Of a stretch of 59,968 nt of DNA, positions 17,865 to 25,791 are shown piece after piece. The DNA is from an uncultured Bacteroides sp. (GTDB taxonomy: Bacteria; Bacteroidota; Bacteroidia; Bacteroidales; Bacteroidaceae): positions 1 through 59,968 of the forward strand of contig CASFPE010000002.1 of the NCBI GenBank assembly GCA_949296575.1. Direction: 5' to 3'. Below the pieces are notes generated by a model. The model was not told where the DNA came from, made no database searches, and was given only the letters and a program-made list of their open reading frames with translations. Made by a program: the position numbers and the translations under genes. Every line of letters begins with the position of its first letter. Position 1 is the stretch's first letter.

Positions 17865-20066
17865 ATGAAATTAAAGAATTACTTTTTCATGGCATTGGGC
17901 ATGTTGTTGTCCGTGCCTGCTTTCTCTGCTGTCTCCATCCGCGAGGCAGGAGGATGGTTGGAGTCTGGCTACGTCACCTTCGATTTGGTGGACGGAGCAT
18001 CCACGTATGCTGTATATTATAAGGTGTCCGGCGGAGAGTATCTGAAATTAGACTCTGAATTAGTGCGCAACTATGGCGACTACGGACGTGCGGACGCTTT
18101 GGGCCTGACGGCAGGCAACTATCAATTCAAGGTGGTCCCAGTGGATGCCGAAGGCGTGGAAATGGCCGGCCAAGCCGCTGAATCAGACGTTGTAGAAGTA
18201 CGTGCGCACGACCGTGCGGGATTTGCCTTTGCCAACAACAAGGTGACAGGTGCCTACAACATGGATGGTTCGCTGAAAAGCAATGCTATCGTGGTTTATG
18301 TCACGGCCGAAAACCAAAACAATGTGACCAACAATGCCATCGGAAGCAGCTATAAAGGCTTGCAAGGCATATTGGAAGGCGTGCGTGTCGGCATTAAAGA
18401 CGGCGACCTCACCCGACCTGTAGCCGTCCGAATCATCGGGCAAATCAAAGATCCTTCCGGACTCGACAAAGGCGACCTTCTGATTGACATGGCAAGCGCC
18501 AGCAAATCTGCCTCATATACGGGCCTGACCGTGGAAGGTGTGGGCAATGATGCCGTGGCCGACGGTTGGGGCATCCGCTTGAAAAGCGCCACTTCTGTGG
18601 AAATCCGCAATTTGGCATTCATGAACTGCCATAGCAGCGAAGGCGACAATATCGGTTTGCAACAAGACAACAACTATGTCTGGGTGCATCATTGCGACAT
18701 GTTCTACGGCGATGCCGGGAGCGATGCCGACCAGATAAAGGGCGACGGCGCATTGGATTGCAAGAAATCCAACTATGTGACCTTCTCCTACAACCATTTC
18801 TGGGACAGCGGGAAATGCTGCCTTTTGAGCAACGGCGCAGATGAATACGGCTATCTCATCAACTACCACCACAACTGGTTCGACCATTCCGACAGCCGCC
18901 ACCCGCGCATCCGCTGCTACAGTGCGCACATTTACAACAACTATTTCGACGGTTGCGCCAAATATGGCGTAGGAGCCACAATGGGTTCCAGCGCATTCGT
19001 AGAGAATAACTATTTCCGCAACACCAACAAGCCCATGATGATTTCCATGCAAGGCACGGACATTGCGAATGGCGAAGGCACATTCTCCAGCGAAGACGGC
19101 GGCATTATCAAATCCTACGGCAATGTGTTTGCAGAGAAATCCAGCAATTTCCGCTACGTCACTTACCAAGAAAACAACGTGGAATTTGATGCCTACGAAG
19201 CTTCTTCACGTGACGAACAAGTGCCTGCTTCTGTAAAAACAAAGCAAGGCGGCACAAGTTATGACAACTTCGACACGGATGCCAGCATCATGTATGAATA
19301 CACGCCCGACGCTGCCGAAGATGTTCCCGCCATCGTGACGGGGCAATACGGCGCAGGCCGCATGCAGCACGGCGACTTCCAATGGACATTCGACAACGCG
19401 GTGGACGACAAGAGCTACGATGTGAACCAGCCGCTGAAGAATGCTGTGAGCAATTATGAGACATCATTGGTAGGCATCTTCGGATCTACCGGCGCAGGCG
19501 ACACGCCGGATCCTGAAGAACCCGACCCAGACCAACCGGGTGAAGGCGGCGATGACCCTGTGACCCCGACCCCCGATCCTGAGTCAGGCTACGCTTGCTG
19601 GTTCACAAAAGAAGGCCCGAGCAACAGCTTCTACACCATCAACGGCAACATGTCGAACAGCAAAGGTTCGGTAACAATCAACGGCGTAACGTATGACTAC
19701 TGCCTGAAGATGGAGAGCAGCACGGTTATCTCTTTCACCATCAGCGAACCAATGACGCTCACTTTGGTGTTCGGGCCAAACGACGGAACGAAATGTTCTG
19801 TGGCCATCAACGGCGAAAAATACAAGTCGTTGCCGCAGACATGGACCATCGATTTGAAGGAAGGCACTTACGAACTGAAGAAAGTTGACACTTGCAACCT
19901 GTTCTACATGGATTTGACCCCGATGACCGACCCGACCCGCATCGCGAAACTTTACGAAGAAGACGCAACGGAACCCGGCCCGATCTACGACCTTTCCGGG
20001 CGCATCGTGAAGAACCCGCAGCCGGGCATCTATATCCAAGACGGGAAGAAGATCATCATCCGCTAA
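17865..20066 (+). CDS. Secreted pectate lyase, PL1 family, with one C-terminal accessory module
   Basis: 733 residues. Signal peptide ends VPAFS. Residues about 20-110 form an Fn3-like domain (SIREAGGWLESGYVTFDL). The PL1 parallel beta-helix spans about 125-470, with EIRNLAFMNCHSSEGDN, the Ca-binding region YGDAGSDADQIKGDGALD and catalytic RHPRIR. A Pro/Asp/Glu linker leads to a module of about 110 residues (YACWFTKEGPSNSFY to CNLFYMDL), probably carbohydrate-binding. The tail IYDLSGRIVKNPQPGIYI resembles short Bacteroidales C-terminal sorting tails. It eliminatively cleaves polygalacturonate. Paralogue of the next gene. Start chosen at MKLKNYFF; the frame upstream lacks a signal. Confidence 0.93.
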   Translation: MKLKNYFFMALGMLLSVPAFSAVSIREAGGWLESGYVTFDLVDGASTYAVYYKVSGGEYLKLDSELVRNYGDYGRADALGLTAGNYQFKVVPVDAEGVEMAGQAAESDVVEVRAHDRAGFAFANNKVTGAYNMDGSLKSNAIVVYVTAENQNNVTNNAIGSSYKGLQGILEGVRVGIKDGDLTRPVAVRIIGQIKDPSGLDKGDLLIDMASASKSASYTGLTVEGVGNDAVADGWGIRLKSATSVEIRNLAFMNCHSSEGDNIGLQQDNNYVWVHHCDMFYGDAGSDADQIKGDGALDCKKSNYVTFSYNHFWDSGKCCLLSNGADEYGYLINYHHNWFDHSDSRHPRIRCYSAHIYNNYFDGCAKYGVGATMGSSAFVENNYFRNTNKPMMISMQGTDIANGEGTFSSEDGGIIKSYGNVFAEKSSNFRYVTYQENNVEFDAYEASSRDEQVPASVKTKQGGTSYDNFDTDASIMYEYTPDAAEDVPAIVTGQYGAGRMQHGDFQWTFDNAVDDKSYDVNQPLKNAVSNYETSLVGIFGSTGAGDTPDPEEPDPDQPGEGGDDPVTPTPDPESGYACWFTKEGPSNSFYTINGNMSNSKGSVTINGVTYDYCLKMESSTVISFTISEPMTLTLVFGPNDGTKCSVAINGEKYKSLPQTWTIDLKEGTYELKKVDTCNLFYMDLTPMTDPTRIAKLYEEDATEPGPIYDLSGRIVKNPQPGIYIQDGKKIIIR

Positions 20067-20076
20067 TGAAAACCAC

Positions 20077-20123
20077 AAAAGGCCGGACTGTTTGCCGCTG
20101 CGGGCAGGCAGCCGGGCCTTTTC
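20077..20123 (+). terminator. Hairpin between the two pectate lyase genes
   Basis: AAAAGGCC and GGCCTTTT form the base of an imperfect stem with a GC-rich inner part, followed by TTCATT. It may be a partial terminator or an mRNA-stabilising processing site that sets the ratio of the two lyases. Confidence 0.5.
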
Positions 20124-20152
20124 ATTCTAATATCAACGAAAAACAAAAAACC

Positions 20153-23100
20153 ATGAAATTCAAGAAACTTTTGACAAGCGCGCTGTGCATGCTCGCAACA
20201 GCGCCTGCTTTCTCCTCCGTTTCCATCCGCGAAGCAGGGGGATGGTTGGAGTCCGCTTATGTCACCTTCGACTTGACGGACGGGGCTTCCACGTATGCAG
20301 TTTATTACCAACCGGCATCCGGCGGCGAATACTTGAAGCTGGATTCCGAATTAGTGCGCGACTATGGCAGCTACGGACGTGCCGATGCATTGGGCTTAGC
20401 CGCCGGCGAATACCGTTTCAAGGTAGTGCCGGTCAATGGAGATGGCACGGAAATGACGGGCGAAGCCGCCGAAACAGACGTGCTTGAAGTGCGCGGCCAC
20501 GACCGCACGGGCTTCGCCTTCAAAGGCAACCACGCGCCCGGCGCGTACAAATTGGACGGCACGCTGAAGAGCAATGCCCAAATCATCTACATCACCGAGG
20601 GCAACAAAGACAACGTGAGCTGCGACGTGGTGATGAGCAGCAACGGCACGGCCACGACTTGCACCGGCTTCCAAACCATCCTGAACGGCATCAAGAAGGG
20701 TTACGACAACCGCCCGTTCGTGTTCCGCATCATCGGGCAAGTGGATGTGCCGGGCGATGCCGACAAAGGCGACATCGTGATCGACATGAGCAGCAAGACT
20801 ACTTGCCCGGGCATCACCATCGAAGGCGTGGGAAATGACGCTGTGGCCGACGGCTGGGGCATCCGCCTGAAAAACACCATCAGTGCCGAGATACGCAACC
20901 TTGCGTTCATGAACTGCCATAGCAGCGAAGGCGACAACGTGGGCCTCCAGGCAAAGAACGAATACATCTGGGTGCATCATTGCGACATGTTCTACGGCGA
21001 CGCCGGGAGCGATGCCGACCAGATAAAGGGCGACGGCGCATTGGATTGCAAGAAATCCAACTACGTCACCTTCTCCTACAACCACTTTTGGGACAGCGGA
21101 AAGGCTTGCCTCTTGGGACTGAGCGGTGAAAACGACGGGATGTACATCACCTACCACCACAACTGGTTCGACCATTCCGACAGCCGCCACCCGCGCATCC
21201 GCTCTTACTCCGCACACGTTTACAACAACTATTTCGACGGCTGCGCCAAATACGGCGTAGGTTCCACGATGGCTTCCAGCGTGTTCGTGGAGAACAACTA
21301 CTTCCGCAACACCAACAAGCCGATGATGATTTCCATGCAAGGCACGGACATCGCAGGCGGCGGTGGCGGCACTTTCTCCAGCGAGGAAGGCGGCATCATC
21401 AAGTCTTACGGCAACGTGTTTGCAGAGCAATCCGGCAAGTTCCGCTATGTCACCTACCAGGAAGACAACACCGAGTTTGACGCTTACGAAGCCAGCACCC
21501 GCAACGAAAAGGTGCCTTCGTCCGTGAAAACCAAGAAAGGCGGCACGGGCTACAACAACTTCGACACCAACAGCAGCATCATGTACAGCTACACGCCGGA
21601 TGCCGCCGAGGATGTTCCCGCCATTGTGGCCGGTGAATACGGCGCAGGGCGCATGCAGCACGGCGACTTCCAATGGACGTTCAACAACGCTGCGGACGAT
21701 GCCAGCTACGACGTGAACCAGCCGTTGAAGGACGCAGTGAGCAACTACAAGACAACGCTGAAAGGCATCTTCGGGTCAACCGGCGCAGGCGACACGCCCG
21801 ATCCGACCCCCGATCCCGAACCAGAGCCGGAACCCGAACCGACGCCTGATCCGGAGCCAGAGCCAGTGCCCGTGCCTGAATCAGGATACGCATGCTGGTT
21901 CACCGAAGAAGGGCCGAGCAACAGCTTCTATGCCATCAGCGGAAACTTCTCGAACAGCAAGGGCGAAGTAACCGTGGGCGACACCACTTACGAATACTGC
22001 CTAAAGATGGAAAGCAGCACTTCCGTGCGCTTCACCATCGATGAGCCGATGACACTGACCCTGGTATTCGGCCCGAACGAAGCGCCGAGCATCAAGATCA
22101 ACGGGGAAAAGCAGTCCATCTCCTCGCAAGTGTATGCCACCGACCTGGAAGCAGGCGAATACACCCTGACGAAAGACGGCACGTGCAACCTGTTCTACAT
22201 CACCTTGGACGGCGATGTTTCCACGCCCGATCCCGAACCAACGCCCGAACCGGAGCCGGAGCCTGAACCCGAACCAGAGCCGGAACCGGAACCCACTCCC
22301 GAACCGGAGCCTGTGCAGATAGAAGGACATGCCTGCTGGTTCACGGAAGACGGCGCATCGGATGCGTTCTTCCGCATCGACGGCGACCTGACCAACGGCG
22401 ACGGAAAAGCCATCATCGGCGGCAAGACCTACGAGTGGTGCCTCATCATGGACGCATACACCCGCATCCAGTTCACCATCGACACACCGATGACACTGAT
22501 GATGGTGTTCGGCCCGAACGGCAATCCGAGCCTCCGCATCAATGGAGAGGAAGTGGATGCCACAAGGATTTTCATCCGCGACCTGGAAGCCGGCGAGTAT
22601 GACATCACAGGTGTCGAGGATTGCAGCCTGTTCTACATCGACCTGATGGGCTTCATCGCGCCCGAACAAGAGGAAACGCCCGAACCCGAACCCATGCCGG
22701 TGCCGGAATCGGACTATGCCTGCTGGTTCACCCAAGAGGGGCCGAGCAACGATTATTACGAAATCGACGGCAACCTCTCCGGCAGCAAAGGCGAAGTGAA
22801 CGTGGGCGGCGAGACGTATGGTTACTGCCTGAAGATGGAATCGTCCACCAGCGTGCGCTTCACCGTGCCGCAAGAAATGACGTTGGTATTGGTGTTCGGC
22901 CCGAACGAAGAACCCAGCATCAAGATCAACGGCGAGAGGCGCGACGTCTCCTCACAGGAATACACCTGCCGCTTGACCGCAGGCGAATACGAACTGACCA
23001 AGGACGGCACCTGCAACCTGTTCTACATCAACCTGCTGACCGATGAGCAATTGGGGATGGTTTCCTCCCTGTTCGGCGAAGGCACTACGGGCATCGATGC

Positions 23101-23212
23101 CATAGGCTATGATGCAGAAGGCGGTCCTGCGTACGACCTCTCCGGCCGCATGGTGAAAAACCCGCTGCCGGGCGTGTATGTGCGCGACGGGCAAAAGGTG
23201 GTCATCCGGTAA
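20153..23212 (+). CDS. Secreted pectate lyase, PL1 family, with three tandem C-terminal modules
   Basis: 1019 residues. Same plan as the preceding gene: signal peptide (ATAPAFS), Fn3-like domain, PL1 beta-helix with YGDAGSDADQIKGDGALD and RHPRIR. Then three copies of the YACWFT module at about residues 580-680, 725-825 and 855-960, joined by Pro-Glu linkers. The middle copy (HACWFTEDGASDAFF) is the most diverged; the outer two are near-identical in places. The tail YDLSGRMVKNPLPGVYV repeats that of its neighbour. The extra modules probably increase avidity for pectin. Large blocks of the lyase domain are almost identical in DNA to the upstream gene, so this is a tandem duplication followed by module expansion. 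Confidence 0.93.
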   Translation: MKFKKLLTSALCMLATAPAFSSVSIREAGGWLESAYVTFDLTDGASTYAVYYQPASGGEYLKLDSELVRDYGSYGRADALGLAAGEYRFKVVPVNGDGTEMTGEAAETDVLEVRGHDRTGFAFKGNHAPGAYKLDGTLKSNAQIIYITEGNKDNVSCDVVMSSNGTATTCTGFQTILNGIKKGYDNRPFVFRIIGQVDVPGDADKGDIVIDMSSKTTCPGITIEGVGNDAVADGWGIRLKNTISAEIRNLAFMNCHSSEGDNVGLQAKNEYIWVHHCDMFYGDAGSDADQIKGDGALDCKKSNYVTFSYNHFWDSGKACLLGLSGENDGMYITYHHNWFDHSDSRHPRIRSYSAHVYNNYFDGCAKYGVGSTMASSVFVENNYFRNTNKPMMISMQGTDIAGGGGGTFSSEEGGIIKSYGNVFAEQSGKFRYVTYQEDNTEFDAYEASTRNEKVPSSVKTKKGGTGYNNFDTNSSIMYSYTPDAAEDVPAIVAGEYGAGRMQHGDFQWTFNNAADDASYDVNQPLKDAVSNYKTTLKGIFGSTGAGDTPDPTPDPEPEPEPEPTPDPEPEPVPVPESGYACWFTEEGPSNSFYAISGNFSNSKGEVTVGDTTYEYCLKMESSTSVRFTIDEPMTLTLVFGPNEAPSIKINGEKQSISSQVYATDLEAGEYTLTKDGTCNLFYITLDGDVSTPDPEPTPEPEPEPEPEPEPEPEPTPEPEPVQIEGHACWFTEDGASDAFFRIDGDLTNGDGKAIIGGKTYEWCLIMDAYTRIQFTIDTPMTLMMVFGPNGNPSLRINGEEVDATRIFIRDLEAGEYDITGVEDCSLFYIDLMGFIAPEQEETPEPEPMPVPESDYACWFTQEGPSNDYYEIDGNLSGSKGEVNVGGETYGYCLKMESSTSVRFTVPQEMTLVLVFGPNEEPSIKINGERRDVSSQEYTCRLTAGEYELTKDGTCNLFYINLLTDEQLGMVSSLFGEGTTGIDAIGYDAEGGPAYDLSGRMVKNPLPGVYVRDGQKVVIR
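21797..21876 (+). repeat. Pro-Glu linker encoded by degenerate six-base repeats (first linker)
   Basis: The DNA consists of variants of GAACCG/GAGCCA encoding Glu-Pro or Asp-Pro pairs. A longer similar tract lies at about 22228-22317. Loss or gain of six bases would keep the frame and change linker length. Confidence 0.7.
22228..22317 (+). repeat. Pro-Glu linker encoded by degenerate six-base repeats (second linker)
   Basis: About fifteen Glu-Pro-type codon pairs between accessory modules one and two. The codons vary, which limits slippage, but the tract is a clear low-complexity hinge. Confidence 0.75.
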
Positions 23213-23251
23213 TCGCTGAAAAGCACTTTTTCAATTCATACACATGTTTTT

Positions 23252-23290
23252 CCGGCTGTCGCAGCAAAACCGTTGCGGCAGCCGGTTTTT
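23252..23290 (+). terminator. Terminator after the second pectate lyase
   Basis: CCGGCTGTCGCAG pairs with TTGCGGCAGCCGG with one mismatch around a short loop, followed by TTTTT. Confidence 0.85.
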
Positions 23291-23337
23291 CATGCCGCAA
23301 AGCGCGCAGGCCATCCCCAAACTTCACCCATAAAATA

Positions 23338-23709
23338 TTCCGCCAGATTGCAAACCGTGCCGAGGCACGAAAGGGAAGATTCCGGGAAACAGTTCCACGA
23401 ACTTTCCAAAAAAGTTCATAGTAGTTTTTGAAAATGTTCTAAGAACTTTTCGAAAAACTTCATAGTACTTTCCGCGAAACTTCGTAGAACAATTTTGTGA
23501 GTTGACGGGTTGCAAGGGGACAAGGATGCAGGGATTGCAGGGAATTGCCGGATTGAAAAACGCGAAGCCCCTTTCCGGCAGGTTCAAACCTGCCGGAACA
23601 CGAGATGAACTGGAATCTGGGAACCTCCGAACACCTCCCAAGGTTTCAGTGAAAACGTTCCAAGGTTCCATGCAAAACCTTGGAAGGTTTTTTAAAAACC
23701 TTTGGGAGG
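23338..23709. repeat. Structured intergenic repeat, copy A
   Basis: A block of about 365 bases is repeated without gaps at 59391-59756, same orientation, with about 15 differences counted by eye. Contents in order: a small GTGCC/GGCAC hairpin (23357-23368); an array of palindromic 22-base units (23399-23490); a perfect 12-pair inverted repeat (23573-23598); and nested inverted repeats (23634-23709, inner pair 23658-23685). Its left edge holds ACCCATAAAAT (23326-23336), also present left of copy B within an AT-arm array. No transposase, terminal repeat or target duplication was found. Open frames cross it on both strands but most differences change amino acids, which argues against coding. Confidence 0.85.
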
Positions 23710-23730
23710 CAAGGGCGCAAGCAAGGCAGC

Positions 23731-23781
23731 GGATGCCGCGCCCCGTCCGGGGAGGCGGCGGCATCCGTTATGCTTTTTTTT
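23731..23781 (+). terminator. GC-rich terminator right of repeat copy A
   Basis: GGATGCCGC (23731-23739) pairs with GCGGCATCC (23758-23766) over an inner CCCCG/CGGGG stem, followed by eight T. Since the pectate lyase already has a terminator, this one implies a transcript crossing repeat copy A on the plus strand. Confidence 0.75.
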
Positions 23782-23815
23782 GACCAAGTTTGCCGCAAAG
23801 TCCCAATCGTTTGCT

Positions 23816-23823
23816 TAACTTTG
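23816..23823 (+). promoter_or_regulatory. -7 promoter box (TAACTTTG) of the etfB-etfA-acd operon
   Basis: Exact TAnnTTTG match, 69 bases upstream of etfB. A TTTG at 23789-23792 lies 23 bases further upstream, slightly wider than the usual -33 spacing. Confidence 0.6.
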
Positions 23824-23891
23824 CAGGGAATATTCAAAAATTTATTGCCTGTCAATAATCAAACAACCAAGAATAAAAAAAATCTATAGAC

Positions 23892-24764
23892 ATGAACCTA
23901 AAAATCGTTGTATTGGCAAAACAAGTGCCTGACACCCGGAATGTGGGGAAAGATGCCATGAAAGCCGACGGCACAATCAACCGCGCTGCCTTGCCTGCCA
24001 TCTTTAATCCGGAAGATTTGAACGCATTGGAGCAGGCGCTACGCCTGAAAGACCAGTATCCTGGCTCCACTGTCACCGTGCTGACCATGGGGCCGGGGCG
24101 TGCAGCTGACATCATCCGTGAAGGATTGTTCCGGGGTGCAGACAATGGTTACCTACTGACAGACCGCGCATTTGCAGGCGCCGACACGCTGGCCACGTCC
24201 TACGCTTTGGCTACCGCCATCCGGAAGATCAAGGACTTCGACATCATCATCGGGGGAAGGCAGGCCATCGACGGCGACACGGCGCAAGTAGGGCCGCAAG
24301 TGGCCGAGAAACTTGGGCTGCCGCAAATCACTTATGCAGAGGAAATACTCGGCATCAGCAACGGGCGCATCACCGTGAAACGCCACATCGACGGAGGCGT
24401 GGAAACAGTGGAAGGGCCGCTTCCTATCGTCATTACCGTCAACGGCTCGGCTGCCCCGTGCCGCCCGCGCAATGCGAAATTAGTGCAAAAATACAAACAT
24501 GCCAAGACGGTTACCGAAAAACAGCAAGGCAACTTGGATTACACGGAGCTTTACAACACGCGCAATTACCTCAACCTCACAGAGTGGAGCGTCACGGATG
24601 TGGACGGAGACACCGCCCAATGCGGGTTGTCAGGCTCGCCGACCAAGGTCAAAACAATCCAGAACATCGTGTTCCAAGCCAAAGAAAGCAAAACCATATC
24701 CTCGGCCGACCGCGACATTGAAGATCTTATCGTTGAACTTTTAGCCAACCATACAATCGGATAA
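23892..24764 (+). CDS. etfB: Electron transfer flavoprotein, beta subunit
   Basis: 290 residues. ETF beta fold with KIVVLAKQVPDTRN at the start, the AMP/FAD-binding DTLATSYALATAIRK and GRQAIDGDTAQVGPQVAEKL motif. ETF accepts electrons from acyl-CoA dehydrogenases in the cytoplasm. The length is greater than that of mitochondrial ETF beta (about 250), as in FixA/bifurcating-type proteins, but bifurcation cannot be judged from this alone. Four bases separate it from etfA, and the dehydrogenase follows directly. Confidence 0.95.
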   Translation: MNLKIVVLAKQVPDTRNVGKDAMKADGTINRAALPAIFNPEDLNALEQALRLKDQYPGSTVTVLTMGPGRAADIIREGLFRGADNGYLLTDRAFAGADTLATSYALATAIRKIKDFDIIIGGRQAIDGDTAQVGPQVAEKLGLPQITYAEEILGISNGRITVKRHIDGGVETVEGPLPIVITVNGSAAPCRPRNAKLVQKYKHAKTVTEKQQGNLDYTELYNTRNYLNLTEWSVTDVDGDTAQCGLSGSPTKVKTIQNIVFQAKESKTISSADRDIEDLIVELLANHTIG

Positions 24765-24768
24765 CACC

Positions 24769-25788
24769 ATGAACAATTTATTTGTATATTGCGAAATAGA
24801 AGAAGGGAACGTGGCGGATGTCAGCCTGGAACTGCTGACCAAAGGACGTTCGTTAGCCAACCAACTGAATTGCCAACTCGAAGCCATCGCAGCAGGCACA
24901 GGATTGGAGGGCATTGAGAAACAAATCATCCCGTACGGGGTGGACAAATTGCATGTGTTCGACGCGCCGGGGCTTTATCCCTACACGTCGCTTCCCCATG
25001 CATCCATCCTGATCAACCTTTTCAAGGAAGAAAAACCACAAATATGCCTGATGGGCGCAACTGTCATCGGGCGCGACTTAGGTCCAAGAGTGTCTTCCGC
25101 CTTGACCAGCGGGTTGACCGCCGATTGCACGGCCTTGGAGATTGGAGACCATGAAGACAAGAAGGAAAACAAGGTGTACAAGGACCTGTTGTACCAGATA
25201 CGCCCGGCCTTCGGAGGCAACATCGTGGCCACCATCATCAATCCGGAACACCGCCCGCAAATGGCCACCGTGCGCGAAGGCGTGATGAAAAAGCAAATCC
25301 TTTCGGCAGACTACAAAGGAGAAATCATCCGCCACGACGTGAAAAAATACGTCAACGACACGGATTTCGTGGTGAAAGTCATCGAACGCCATGTGGAAAA
25401 AGCCCAGAACAACCTGAAAGGGGCGCCCATCATCGTGGCTGGAGGCTACGGCGTAGGCTCGAAAGAGAACTTCCAACTCCTTTTCGATCTGGCCAAAATA
25501 CTGAATGCAGAGGTGGGCGCCAGCCGTGCCGCCGTGGATGCAGGCTTCATTGAACACGACCGGCAAATCGGACAGACGGGCGTCACCGTGCGGCCGAAAC
25601 TGTACATTGCCTGCGGTATATCCGGGCAGATACAGCACATTGCCGGCATGCAGGAAAGCTCCATGGTGATTTCCATCAACAACGACCCCAACGCACCCAT
25701 CAATGCCATCGCCGATTACGTCATCAACGGGACGGTGGAGGACGTGATTCCCAAAATGATTAAATATTACAAACAAAACAGCAAATAA
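24769..25788 (+). CDS. etfA: Electron transfer flavoprotein, alpha subunit
   Basis: 339 residues. The N-terminal domain pairs with EtfB. The C-terminal FAD domain shows GGYGVGSKENFQLLFDLA, GASRAAVDAGFI, QIGQTGVTVRPKLYIACG and SGQIQHIAGM, all standard FAD contacts. It carries electrons between the co-encoded acyl-CoA dehydrogenase and a downstream acceptor. No ETF:quinone oxidoreductase is in the window. Four-base gap to each neighbour indicates one transcript. Confidence 0.95.
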   Translation: MNNLFVYCEIEEGNVADVSLELLTKGRSLANQLNCQLEAIAAGTGLEGIEKQIIPYGVDKLHVFDAPGLYPYTSLPHASILINLFKEEKPQICLMGATVIGRDLGPRVSSALTSGLTADCTALEIGDHEDKKENKVYKDLLYQIRPAFGGNIVATIINPEHRPQMATVREGVMKKQILSADYKGEIIRHDVKKYVNDTDFVVKVIERHVEKAQNNLKGAPIIVAGGYGVGSKENFQLLFDLAKILNAEVGASRAAVDAGFIEHDRQIGQTGVTVRPKLYIACGISGQIQHIAGMQESSMVISINNDPNAPINAIADYVINGTVEDVIPKMIKYYKQNSK

Positions 25789-25791
25789 GAA

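Noticed and set aside
22228..22317. CRISPR-like repeat
   Set aside because: The repetition is Glu-Pro coding within an open frame, with no spacers of constant length and no cas genes. The palindromic arrays likewise lack CRISPR spacing.
23324..23764. Open frames of about 90-150 codons crossing both copies of the structured repeat
   Set aside because: Similarity between the copies follows from DNA identity. Most differences change amino acids and both strands are open, so there is no sign of selection on a protein.
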